A stretch of DNA of 64,000 nucleotides, from contig BSBK01006750.1 in the NCBI GenBank assembly GCA_027943335.1, positions 372,001 through 436,000 on the forward strand, given 5' to 3'. The DNA is from Chamaecyparis obtusa (taxonomy: Eukaryota > Streptophyta > Pinopsida > Cupressales > Cupressaceae). Positions 13,394 to 23,725 of the stretch are shown here, in pieces. How positions within the stretch are numbered: the first letter of the stretch is position 1; every line of letters starts with the position of its first letter. The translations under genes were made by a program, and so were the position numbers. Below the pieces are notes generated by a model. That model was given only the letters and a program-made list of their open reading frames with translations. It did not search any database and was not told the DNA's origin.

Positions 13394-14684
13394 CAGAGTG
13401 TCTGTAATATCCTCCCATCATAATCATAAAGATAATCAAACTATCAGATTTTGATCAACCAAATCTATCTATCTATCCTATCCTATCAATCGAATACATG
13501 TTTATCACATGTACCAATGGATAATTTTACCAATTATCTAAACTTAGGAAGGTTAACTAGCGACCATGCTACAATGTTACCTATCTTGATAAAAATCAAT
13601 CAAAATACAACGCTGACAGATCATATCAGCTTATCGATATCAAGTTTGACCTAATTGACTTTCTAATTTGCCCAAATTCTATCATCTGACATAAATGTGT
13701 AGCATAGAAAAATGCTTGCATAGAACCCCCTTTCATTTGCTCATATTTCATATATGTGCAGCTTCCTTAAACATTTGTGCAGCAACATTTGACCAATGTG
13801 CCGCACAAATTTATGTGCGCTTTTAATTCACAAATGTGTAGTCAAATTTTATTCTTCCACAAATGCATAGGTACCCCACATGTATGCGCAAAACTCATCT
13901 TTTGTTATGCAAACATGACTAGTTGCTACGCATTCATGTGCCACAACTACGCATTTGTTTGTCGCCTATGAACTAAAAATTTTCTATCTTAAAATTAAAA
14001 TTCAATCCATCCTTAACATCTTAAAAATCTACTAAAACATGCAAAAAATCACAGATTGACAAAGCGGGGTGAGTCACCCACCGACTCTCCCGAATCGAGT
14101 GGCCTCTGGAAGCATCTAACTCTCTCAAATAGGTGATTGGACTACGAGAATGATAAATTCAAATTCAATCTATCCTTAACATCCTAAAAATCTACTAAAA
14201 CATGCAAAAAATCACAAATTGACAAAGCAGGGTGAGTCACCCACTGACTCTCCTGAATTGGGTGGCCTCTGGAAGCATCTGACTCTCTCAAATCAGTGAT
14301 TGGACTGCAGGAATGATATCTTCATAGCTCTACTCTTCCTCTTCTCTCTTTCCAAGCTCCAATCTCCAAATGAAAAGTGTGCATAATGACCCTAATGTGG
14401 ACCCCTTATCCCTATATATAGCCCGTGGACCCATTTTGCTTGATGTGTGGACCCTACCTACCAATTTCTTTCTGATTCACTCTGTTTTCACGTATATTTC
14501 TTCTGATTCTTTTTGTGAGATTGATTGTCAACCTAAAATAAAAATAAAAAAAAAATCAACTAAAATAAATTTTTTTGTCAATCAATCTCTCAAGGGGGCA
14601 TGCATAGGTTATCTGTTACATTATCTAGAGCAAAGGCAAAAATAATTGATTTTTCTTTGGAACAATGTGACCAACACATTATTT
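13394..14684 (-). other. Upstream region of the antisense PMD gene (Tat-A)
   Basis: Non-coding. From 13740 to 13970 many short repeats of ACAAATGTG/CATTTGTGC-like motifs occur in both orientations. A 163-bp tandem duplication follows at 13992-14317. The region lies between the PMD start and the Tat-A PPT, so it would hold the promoter or leader of any antisense transcript. Confidence 0.55.
13992..14317 (+). repeat. 163-bp tandem duplication
   Basis: Two head-to-tail copies (about 13992-14154 and 14155-14317) share blocks such as ACTAAAACATGCAAAAAATC, GGGTGAGTCACCCAC and GGCCTCTGGAAGCATCT. They differ at scattered sites, mostly transitions. GGGTGAGTCACCC is itself a 13-base palindrome present in both copies. 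Confidence 0.9.
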
Positions 14685-14699
14685 CAAAAAGGGGCAAAA
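14685..14699 (+). promoter_or_regulatory. Tat-A polypurine tract
   Basis: CAAAAAGGGGCAAAA precedes the LTR start TGTATACAC. It is nearly identical to the Tat-B PPT at 45438-45450. Confidence 0.75.
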
Positions 14700-15054
14700 T
14701 GTATACACTAAAAAGTGACTTCATTAATTAATTAAATTTATTTATTATTTAATTAATATTGACTTGATGAATTAATTAAATATTTATTATTTAATTAATA
14801 TTTATTTACTCTATTTATTAAATAAATTATCCAATTTATTTGATAAATTTACTATAGTCTATTCTTCTATCCTAAGTCTTCTAAATAGTCTTATTAAAGT
14901 GATTTAATTAATTACACAAATATGACTAAGTGCCCTAGTCCACTTCATCTACCTAGTCACCTGACACATCGCCTTAGCTAAAATAATTAATTATTATTAA
15001 TTATTAATAAATCATTATCCTCACCCACACATGTCCTATTTTTAAGGGCTATGT
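14700..15054 (+). repeat. Tat-A 3' LTR, left piece
   Basis: It begins TGTATACAC right after the PPT and is very AT-rich with repeated TTAATTAAAT-type segments, as in the Tat-B LTRs. It is cut by LARD-1; the last five bases (TATGT) are the target duplication. Confidence 0.75.
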
Positions 15055-16080
15055 TGTTATAAATAGGGAATACTGAGAGGGGGGGGGTTGAATTAGTATT
15101 CTACAAAATTTATCTTTTTCCCAATTATGGATATAACAGATTATCTTCGCACATGCATAATATAAGAAACTAGACAACATGCATAGCAATAACATCAAAG
15201 AACTCATAACACATTATTTGTTCTCGAGGAAACCCTGGCCAAGGGAAAACCCCGGTGGGGATGGCACCCACAAAGATCCACTAATCAAAAGTATCCTGTT
15301 AAGGATATTGACCCTGTTAGGAGCCTATTACAATCATATATTGTATCAGTCCCGATTAAGGGACTATAGGCCTTGTTAGAAGCCTCAACCCTGTTAGGAG
15401 TTGTTAATACAAAATCTGATTACTAGATGAGCCCACTTCCCAAAAAAGTAATATACAATGTATACAAAATAGGTCAAGGTACATAACCTTATTCTACTTG
15501 TATCAATATTCCTTTGCTACTCTTATCTTCGCATCATCATTATTACATTTGCTTATACATTACATCACTTTTTCATCTCTTCTTTCTTTACAACTACAAT
15601 TGCATATATACAAGTTATTAAGGCTAATAAATTTACATGGTCAACTCCCATATATCTTTAGCTAAGAGTTAACATCTAGGATGTCATCCCTTTATATTGT
15701 TAAGTCATTATTTTGATAAACAAAATAATCCCTTAACTCTTTACCAATTCTGCCTTCATATTCTGTCCTGTCGACTTCACATTATCTTCGGTAAAACTAT
15801 GATAGCTAATTTTGTACATGCCGTACTAACTTATGCTTTGAGATGGGTCATCATTAGATATCATAGAGTCTATGTTCAAGTGTGTAAGCACTGAACTTAC
15901 TCCAGTGAACTTCGCAAACAAAAACTATGTCCTAGTACACTGTGAAAACACTGTCTCACACTTAGACAAATTTGTGATGCGCTCTTCCATACTTGCTCTC
16001 TGACTTATGTGATCTTCATGAGGATCATATGTCTCCATAATGATAAAATCTATGTACTCACTTCAACCAAATTGCCAACA
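15055..16080 (-). repeat. LARD-1 3' LTR (left)
   Basis: It runs from TGTTATAAAT to GCCAACA. The hairpin arms AATACTGA (15069-15076) and TTAGTATT (15093-15100) lie at the U5 end. The reverse-complemented PPT (AAAGGGGTAGAT) follows at 16081-16092. Confidence 0.9.
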
Positions 16081-16092
16081 ATCTACCCCTTT
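16081..16092 (-). promoter_or_regulatory. LARD-1 polypurine tract
   Basis: On the minus strand AAAGGGGTAGAT ends directly at the start of the 3' LTR. Confidence 0.8.
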
Positions 16093-16367
16093 GTCATTGG
16101 TGGCAACATATGAGAAAATTGGCTAAGTGTACAATAACAAATTTCAAAAATTGGCCATAGTATAAGATATATACTATCCTTATATCTCCTTGAAAAAATA
16201 CTTATATTATACTACAATACTCCCCCTAAGAGTATACATAATACTGTCAATCTACAGCTCTGAATAACTCTCAATTTTCTATATATCTCTCCCCCTTTGA
16301 CAACAATGACAAAATAAAGTAGGGAGGCTAACAAAATTGTATCACAAAAGATTATACCTTAAATGTC

Positions 16368-19300
16368 TTATTGCAAAGCTGGTAGGCTTGCAACACAATT
16401 TGAAAAATCAACTTTTATAGCTTCTAATTCCTTTTCCCATGACTTCTTAATGGAATCTGCCACATTAAGTAAGGTGCTCAGTCCATAAGCTACAATCTAA
16501 CATGCTTGGAGGGTCTCAAAGTTAAATTTCTGAAATGATACCCTGGCTATAAGACATTCTTCTAGTTGCTCTTCAATAAAACTTATCTTCATTGAAGTAT
16601 GTTCTCTCAGAAGAGTGAGTTTCCTCATTTTTCTGTTCCTCTCATTTTGCAAAATTCTAATTTCATCATACAGCTTCCGAACATTCTTCTCAACATGACT
16701 AACCTTCACATTAGGATTATGAAGAAGGTTTGATTCATTCTGAATCTCTGCTTCCTTCAACTTGATCTGCTTGTCTTCTTCTACTATCAAAAGCTCTAGT
16801 GTTGTACACTATATGTACAAAGACTTTCCTGCTTCCAAATGTCTCCTTAGATCCTTGATATAGATATCAAGACTATTGACATCATCTCTGATATTTTGAC
16901 TGAAAGTCAAAAGCATTCTAGCCTCATAGTCTGCTTGTGCCTTAACCTTTGCAATCTCAGATAGATTTGTAAACTCATCATCAAAGGTTCTCATTAATTT
17001 CTTTGCTTTCTCAAGAGGGTCTACATTTGCAATCTGTGTGGTTACAAATCCTTGTAACTTATCAGTTAAGTCTTTCAGACAACCTTCAAGATTCTTTACC
17101 TTCTTGTTTTTACCAAGAATTTTGTTCACGGAGATGATCAATTCTAACTGATCATCATCATCAACTTCCTTTCCCAAATCTTCAAATAAAGATCCAAATT
17201 ATTTATTCTTTCCAGTCTTAGGAGTAAGACTGATGTCTTCTTTTGTAGGAAGGGATACTTCAACCTTAGTTTCTTTAGGTTCTTCAGTCATAGATTGGGT
17301 TTGTTCTACTTCATCAGTTCTATCCAGTTCATCAAGAGCCAAATTGTCAACAATGTTCTCTAAGTTCTGAAATACATTCTCTTCAGTGTCCAAAGTAATC
17401 TTTGTACCTTCAACATTCATAGATTCTTCTTCAATATTTATAGTTGGTGGGGAAGGAATATCCTCCTATTCTGCTTCTTTCTCTGGCTCTGCTGCAACTA
17501 AAGTCTCTCTGACAATTTCTCCCATAACTTTAATAATTGCTTGTTATGTTTCTGTTCTAACTTGTTCATACTGTCCTCCCATGATTTGAATGGTTCTCCT
17601 TTTGGTTCTCAAAAGAGTTCCAAGGGGCTTCAAAATTTGTTTAAGATGCTCATCATCTTTCACAACACAAAGTTTCTTCACCATATTTTCTCTCATATTT
17701 TTATCCTCTTCTTGTGCTCTCATTTTCTTGTTAACCAGTTTCTTGAAAAGTTCATCAGGAATCTTGCTTTGAATAGTATCAAACTTCTTGTTAGCCAAAA
17801 TCATGTGCTTAACAATAGAATTTTCAAGATTTAATCTCTCAGAATAGTCATAAAGATCATAGTACGTATTCATCTTAGTAAAGTCTCCATCTTCTATGAT
17901 TTCTTCATTCACTCTCTTAATTCTAGGTTTCCATGTTTTCTTCTTCACAGAAGTGTCATCAAAATTAATTTCTGCAATTTTCCTAGGGACTGGTTGTACC
18001 AAAACTTTCTGCCTCTTACTAGGTCCTTTTGCACATTCCTTTACTCTCTTGCTGGGTGTGGAAGAAGAGGATCTAGTGGATTTCCTTGTTTCCTGTTCTT
18101 CCTCAGTTTCCTCAACTTTCACCTTTACTTGTGTAGGTTCATGCTCAGCTGCACTTGATGATAAGGGAGGTACAGACAAGATTTCTTTCTACCCAATACC
18201 TCTAATTGCTATTGCTGTCTTCTTCGCAATATCAAATTCATGCTCTATCATGCCAGAATTCTTCAATATCTTCTTTATAGTGCTGTCCACTCTCTTCTTA
18301 GACTCCTTTTCTTCCAATATAGCTTTTGCAAAGTTGAAGTTTTCTTCAAATGTTCCAAATCTATTGCACTGGGTGTCCAATTTACTCTTAAGTAGCCTAC
18401 CAACATATCCTTCTACCTCTGCCTCAGATATCTCATATCCAAGATGGTCTATGAACTCAATTCTAGGTTCCATTGCTTCTATATAGGTAAAGTCAGTGTC
18501 AACCATAAAACATATATCATTTTTATATTTCTCCATAAGAGATTGTGAAATCCTTGATCTGCTAGATACCAATCTCTGAAATGTCTTCAATACCAACAAA
18601 GTACTTTCAATCACTTTATCAATAACATGTTTCAAATATACTTTATTGATTCTTTCCATGGTGTATTGTCCATCATTCCAATCATTTTTAACTGTGTAAG
18701 AAAATCTTCTCAATAGGTGGAAAAACATATAAGTGATCAAAGAAGAAAATGTAAATTGTGTATACTTTGCTTTCTTAATCTTCTCCAAATTTTCAAACAA
18801 TTGAATTCTTAGGATTTCACACATATCTACTAGTACCTTGTCAACACACATCAAATATGCTATATGTACCATACCAGCTGCCATATCATCTTCTCTAGAG
18901 TCTGCACAAAACTTAGTGGTTAGGATTTTGCACAAATATCTCACATCATCTTGCTTGATTTTACTGATTACAATCCCTCTACCATTATAGGATGAACCTA
19001 TGTTATCAATAATTGTTTTCCTCATATTCTTCTCATTTAAGGGAATAGCACTAGATTTAGATAATCTAGTTACATCATGAATTAGATCAGCAGTAATGTC
19101 TATTACTCTATCCTCTAGCCAAAATTTCCCATTATGAATTCTTCTCAAAATGATCTTTGTGCATTCTTCATCGTCAAATTCATATTTCAATGAATACCTA
19201 ACAATCTCATTGTCTTTCAAATGTTCATAACCTTGCTTCAAAGACATATCATGATTGTAGATCTTTTGATACTCACTAGCAAAGTCACTGTCACTAAGGG

Positions 19301-19466
19301 TTTCTATCTTACATCCAAGATAACTTCTTACATTTTCCAAATGCAAAACTCTATCTGGTACAAATGATAGTGCTAACCTAGGATCATCTTCCAAGGGTTC
19401 TATTGGTTCTTTCTTTAGTCTAGGTCTATTCTTATCTTTGACATTGTGAATTAAGGATACATCCAT
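16368..19466 (-). pseudogene. LARD ORF2: long conserved ORF of unknown family (about 1,032 codons)
   Basis: From the ATG at 19464-19466 to the TAA at 16368-16370 a single frame of 1,033 codons has no frameshift. It is interrupted by six stops: 18189-18191, 17544-17546, 17466-17468, 17199-17201, 16809-16811 and 16497-16499. At most of these the LARD-2 homologue has Glu or Gln. Visible parts are an N-terminal globular block (about residues 1-420; conserved YNGRGIVISKI, DVRYLCKILTTKFCA, GKFWLEDRVIDI); a Ser/Lys/Arg-rich stretch like a nuclear localisation signal (STPSKRVKECAKGPSKRQK); a second block with MNTYYDLYDYSERLNLEN; acidic linkers (KEVDDDDQ); and a charged, probably coiled-coil C-terminus. 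I see no RT, integrase, protease, zinc knuckle or transposase motif. It might be related to uncharacterised plant transposon-associated proteins. Function unknown. Confidence 0.85.
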
Positions 19467-19915
19467 GATTTCTTCTAGTCTCTTATATTGATTCAAAAGT
19501 CTATCAAGATAAATACCTCAAATTCATGATTTTAGGGCTTCCACAGATTTGACACTTCAATCTTTCACCAAATCACTGCAAAATGCTTCCAATCACTGCT
19601 TTCTACTCTCCTAAACACTTCAATTCACTTTGATAGTCAAATAAATTCAATCATAACCTTTTATCACTTGAATCTCACTTAAGTCTGACATTTCATTCAA
19701 TTCTTTTGTCGCTTCTTTTGAAAAAGTTGTTTCTTTCAATCCTGCAAAACTTAAAACTTCTTGCGATCTCGCAAAACATAATATTTTCTTGTGCACTCTT
19801 AACCATAGCATTAGTACATCATAAACTACCTTCCATTAACTGTGCAAAACTTAATTCATCATAAATCTACTTCTACTCTAATTCTAAGTTCCTAAACTAC
19901 TGTAATTTACATAAT
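19467..19915 (-). other. Spacer between LARD-1 ORF1 and ORF2
   Basis: About 450 non-coding bases separate the ORF1 stop from the ORF2 ATG. LARD-2 has a similar spacer (60502-60946) with matching words such as CTTGCGATCTC. It may hold a splice acceptor or leader, but no signal can be fixed by eye. Confidence 0.5.
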
Positions 19916-21202
19916 TTAGGTGCTTAAAGATAGGTCAGGTAAGTATTCACTCTTACCACTTGATACTTCACCTTTCCGATTACCTTCAATGTTGAATATG
20001 TTTCCTTGATCTGTGCTTTTAACAAACTTTACTTCATCTTCATTATGGCAGCAACCTTTCTGTCTGTTTCCTGTATCTTCATTTCTTCTTGCATGATTTC
20101 TAGGGTTAGTATTAGGATGATAGGTTCCATTGTTCATTCTACAAAATCTTTTTGTATGTCCAATCTTGTTACATATCTGACAAACAATTCCATTGTTCCC
20201 ATATCTCAGTCCTTGCCGATTGATCTGTGACCTGCAATTTCTAGCAATATGTCCAACCTTGTTGCATCTATAACATACCACTCCATTTCTTCTGTTCATA
20301 TCTTTAGTAGGTCTCTTATCTGCATTGTTAGTATTCCTAAACATTCTACTACCATAATTATTCTCAATAACTTTAGGTTTTCTACATTCAATAGCTCTAT
20401 GTCCAAAACCAAGACAATTATAACAATAACCATTAAGAGGTTTAAATTGTTTACCTATGCAATCTTTCTTCATATGACCAATAGTATTACAACCAAAACA
20501 TCTACCTTTGAATTCTCTTTGCATACCTTTGGGTGATTCTTCTTGCTTCGATGATTCTTCTACTTTAGGTGCATCTTTAGATTTGTTGATCTCATCTAAC
20601 TTCTTCTTATCAATGCTTTTAGATACTTTCAGATCTAGTTCTTTTCTTTCATCATTTGTTTTGAATATATTAAATCCAAGTCCAATCTTATCATAGGATG
20701 GTTTTCCATAAGATACTTGTTCATCAATCTTCTTACTATTTGAATATAGCCTTTCAAGTTGTTGTTTGGATTGAGTTAATTCACCTTTCACAATCTTATT
20801 GTATTTCTCAAGTTCTGCATGTTGCATATTTACTTTCTCAAATTTAGATGTTACTTTGTCAAGTTTAGATCTTAATTCTTCATTTTCAATCTTCAATCTT
20901 TCATTCTCAGATCTCAGATTTGCTTCATTTTTGTCATTTCCATCTTTCAAACTAAGCTTAAAATTTTCTATCTTCAATTCATGCTTAAGGATCATATTTT
21001 CTTTTTCTAAATTGTCACCATAATCTTCAATAAGAACTTCAGATTCCTTTTAAGATTTCAGATCTTCTATCTTATTTTTAAATTTCTCAATAAGGTTCTT
21101 TGCATCATCATATTTCCTTTTCAAAGTGTTTCTTTCATTAGTAAGCATATCAATCTATTCAAGAGCTTCTTCAAGATTCTTCTATAGCTGATCCATATCC
21201 AT
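19916..21202 (-). pseudogene. LARD ORF1: gag-like protein with coiled coil and four CCHC knuckles
   Basis: The ATG at 21200-21202 lies about 60 bases after the primer site; the frame ends at 19916. Roughly the first 170 residues are heptad-like and rich in Lys, Glu and Leu (coiled coil). The C-terminal half has four CCHC zinc knuckles: CFGCNTIGHMKKDC, CYNCLGFGHRAIEC, CYRCNKVGHIARNC and CQICNKIGHTKRFC. This resembles the C-terminal half of copia gag; the usual N-terminal gag domain is absent. Stops interrupt codon 7, codon 16 and a position just upstream of residue 60. The codon-16 TAG is also present in LARD-2, so translation may start at a later ATG. Expected role: RNA binding and particle assembly, in cis or with a helper gag. 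Confidence 0.85.
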
Positions 21203-21259
21203 AGAGATCTTACTCAAGCTGCTAAGCTTTCCTTGAATGATTCTTCTCCGAGTAACTAA

Positions 21260-21271
21260 GCTCTGATACCA
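21260..21271 (-). promoter_or_regulatory. LARD-1 primer binding site (initiator tRNA-Met)
   Basis: On the minus strand TGGTATCAGAGC lies two bases from the LTR end. It is the usual plant copia site complementary to the 3' end of initiator tRNA-Met. It fixes the element's orientation. Confidence 0.92.
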
Positions 21272-21273
21272 AT

Positions 21274-22289
21274 TGTTAGAAATAGGGAATACTGAGAGGG
21301 GGGGGGGGGTGAATCAGTATTCTACAAACTTTATCTTTTTCCCAATTATGGATATAACAGATTATCTTCACACATGCATAATATAAGAAACTAAATAACA
21401 TGCATAGCAATAACATCAAAGAACTCATAACACATTATTTGTTCTCAAGGAAACCCTAGCCAAGGGAAAACCCCGGTGGGGATGGCACCCACAAAGATCC
21501 ACTAATCAAAAGTATCATGTTAAGGATATTGACCCTGTTAGGAGCCTATTACAATAATATAGTGTATCAGTCCTAATTAAGGGACTATAGGCCTTGTTAG
21601 AAGCCTCAACCCTGTTAGGAGTTGTTAATACAAAATTTGATTACCAGATGATCCCACTGCCCAAACAAGTAATATACAATGTACACAAAATAGGTCAAGG
21701 TACATAACCTTATTCTACTTGTATCAATATTCCTTTGCTTCTCTTATCTTTGAATCATCATTATTACATTACATCACTTTTTCATCTCTTCTTTCTTTAC
21801 AATTACAATTGCATATATACAAGTTATTAAGGCTAATAACTTTACATGGTCGACTTCCATATATCTTTAACTAAGAGTTAACATATAGGATGTCATCCCT
21901 TTATATTGTTAAGTCATTATTTTGATAAACAAAATAATCCCTTAACTCTTTACCAATTCTACCTTCATATTCTGTCTTGTCGGCTTCATACTGTCTTTAG
22001 TAAAACTATCATAACTAATTTTGTACATGTCATACTGACTTGCACTCTTAGATGGGTCATCATTAGCCATCATAGAGTCTATGTTCAAGTGCACAAGCAT
22101 TGAACTTACTCTAGTAAACGTCGCAAACAAAAGCTGTGTCCTAGTACATTGTGAAAATATTGTCTCACACTTAGACAAATTTGTGATGCGCTCTTCCATA
22201 CTTGCTCTCTGACTTATGTGATCTTCATGAGGATCATATGTTTCCATAATGACAACATCTATGTACTCACTTCAGCCAAATTGTCAACA
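21274..22289 (-). repeat. LARD-1 5' LTR (right)
   Basis: It runs from TGTTAG to GTCAACA and is about as long as the left LTR, with which it is highly similar throughout. It ends exactly at the TATGT duplication. Confidence 0.9.
21288..21321 (-). other. U5 hairpin with G-tract loop next to the LARD-1 primer site
   Basis: AATACTGA (21288-21295) and TCAGTATT (21314-21321) are a perfect 8-bp inverted repeat enclosing GA, a 12-G run and TGAA. It ends 16 bases from the primer binding site on the element's 5' side. Confidence 0.8.
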
Positions 22290-22682
22290 TATGTGGCCTC
22301 ATAAGACTTGGTCTCATGACCACATGTCTTCCCCTACACTAAGTCAAGAAGAAAATCCTATTCCTAAGGAGTTTCTCAAGCCACCTCTAAGGGTCAAAGG
22401 TGACTCATGGGACACTTGTACAAAGAGTCCTCATGAGGAAAAATTCCTTCTCTCTTCCTCTCAATGGTCTTTGTGAGACACTTGACATGCATCTTTCCCT
22501 TCTACCTTCTCCTCTTCGATGTCAATGTAGGAGGAACATCATCCCTATTCTTCCTCTCACATTCCAACTACATCCCCATTTATCTCAACCCCTTCAACCA
22601 AGTCAATCATAGCCCTAGGATCCTCCATCTTTCAATCTCTACCATAGGATTGTGCCACCTAGGCTTGGGTCCTCTAAAAATC

Positions 22683-22689
22683 TATAAAA
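22683..22689 (+). promoter_or_regulatory. TATA box of the Tat-A LTR
   Basis: TATAAAA in TCTATAAAAGGAGC, with a purine-rich context typical of plant LTR promoters. Confidence 0.6.
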
Positions 22690-22730
22690 GGAGCTTCATT
22701 TCCCCTTTGTGAGCTAATACGCAATCAAGC

Positions 22731-22801
22731 AATAGGCAATAGTAATTTTCAAGCATTCAAGCATTTTAGAGATCAAGCATTCAAATATTCAAGCATCCAA
22801 G
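22731..22801 (+). repeat. CAAGCATTC short repeats in the R/U5 part of the Tat-A LTR
   Basis: Five or so irregular copies of CAAGCATTC/CAAGCAATA lie within 70 bases, just downstream of the TATA box. Confidence 0.7.
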
Positions 22802-23283
22802 GTATTTTCATATCATTTGTGAGCCATTTTGCATCTCATCCAAGATATTTGCATAATAAGTTTTAAGCCATTTTTCATATCAATCAAATCTCCACACTTT
22901 GGTAACATCTTGGGAAAGGAGCTTCAATTGGAAATCTGAGAGCTCAACATATCCAACGAATTAAAGATAGGAGGGAAATGAAGACAAGCTACATGGTAGG
23001 TGAAGGTAAAGCTTCAAGTTTTAACTTTATTTGATTGTAATCTTCATTGTTGTTTGCTTTAGATTGATTTGTTAACTTAGAATAGTTAGTATTTCATTTC
23101 TAGTATTAGTAATCTAAATTGCATACATTATTATATGCCAAAATTTTGCCTAACTAATAAAGAGATAATAAGTGACTTAGTAATTAGATCAATATGATTT
23201 AATTAATAAGTAAAATGACTTATTAGTCTAACACCCCCCCTTAAGATGAACTTTGGGAGTAGCTAAAAACCTAAAAAAAAAAA

Positions 23284-23357
23284 CTAAAAGAAATGGTTGT
23301 ACTTCTTGACTTGTACAAGTCTGATATTTTTGATCCATTTCAAATCTTTAAGATATT
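23284..23357 (+). pseudogene. Possible copia-D integrase fragment left of element C
   Basis: The frame beginning at 23284 reads KEMVVLLDLYKSDIFDPFQI, resembling the copia integrase stretch found as KSEAFDKFK in copia-2. If correct, it is the left shoulder of copia-D, whose integrase resumes at 48691 after element C. About 40 codons of the core between the two are missing, and the frames differ by one. Confidence 0.4.
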
Positions 23358-23725
23358 TGTATAGAAGTAATCTAGTATTTTTGTCAGAGGGGGGGGGGGG
23401 GGGTTAATCAGTTATTCTCAGGTCTAGATGTACCAATTGAACATTCAAATACTTCAACAAAATCAGATCTAATCACCAACACAACTCAGTCTCTAAAGAA
23501 TATATATTAGAAAATATATAACATGCAGTCAACTGTCCAATAATATTTAACTTGTAGAATATCAAAACATTCATAACCAAACATTCAAACAAGTATGACA
23601 CTAAGATTTATAGTGGAAACCCAATTTGGGAAAAATCACTTTGTAGCATGTTACTGATATTTTCACTCTTTTGAAGTGAGATCAGTAAAGAGCCAACCTT
23701 GTTAAAGGTTTACAAAACACACTAT

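Larger units (their letters stand above)
15055..22289 (-). mobile_element. LARD-1: complete non-autonomous copia-like LTR element, 7,235 bp
   Basis: The target duplication TATGT flanks it (15050-15054 and 22290-22294). It has LTRs of 1,026 and 1,016 bp, a PPT beside the left LTR and an initiator-tRNA-Met primer site beside the right LTR, so the element runs right to left. Inside are a gag-like ORF1 (21202-19916) and a long ORF2 (19466-16368). No protease, integrase, RT or RNase H motif is present anywhere in the 5.2-kb interior. In this respect it is a large retrotransposon derivative (LARD), but a coding one. LARD-2 at 50343-63327 has the same organisation. Confidence 0.92.
22295..23240 (+). 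repeat. Tat-A 3' LTR, right piece (approximate end)
   Basis: Continues the LTR after the TATGT duplication. It holds a promoter-like TCTATAAAAGG (TATAAAA at 22683-22689) and then a run of CAAGCATTC repeats. There is no coding sequence. The end is uncertain. At 23240-23255 the string CTAACA followed by CCCCCCCTTAAG looks like an LTR end plus a reversed PPT of some minus-strand element, so the last 100-170 bases may belong to another remnant. Confidence 0.55.

Noticed and set aside
14700..14880. AT-rich TTAATTAAAT repeats as a MITE or matrix attachment site
   Set aside because: The segment starts right after a PPT with TG and resembles the Tat-B LTR composition, so it is LTR sequence; no TIR pair was found.
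17386..18486. Long plus-strand ORFs rich in Ser, Phe and Leu opposite the LARD-1 ORFs (also 19990-21023, 52568-53019 and 61280-62159)
   Set aside because: Antisense shadows of Lys/Glu-rich coding sequence. They overlap better-supported minus-strand frames conserved between the LARD copies.
21260..21271. A tRNA-Met gene at the TGGTATCAGAGC sites
   Set aside because: Only 12 bases of complementarity; these are primer binding sites, with no cloverleaf sequence around them.
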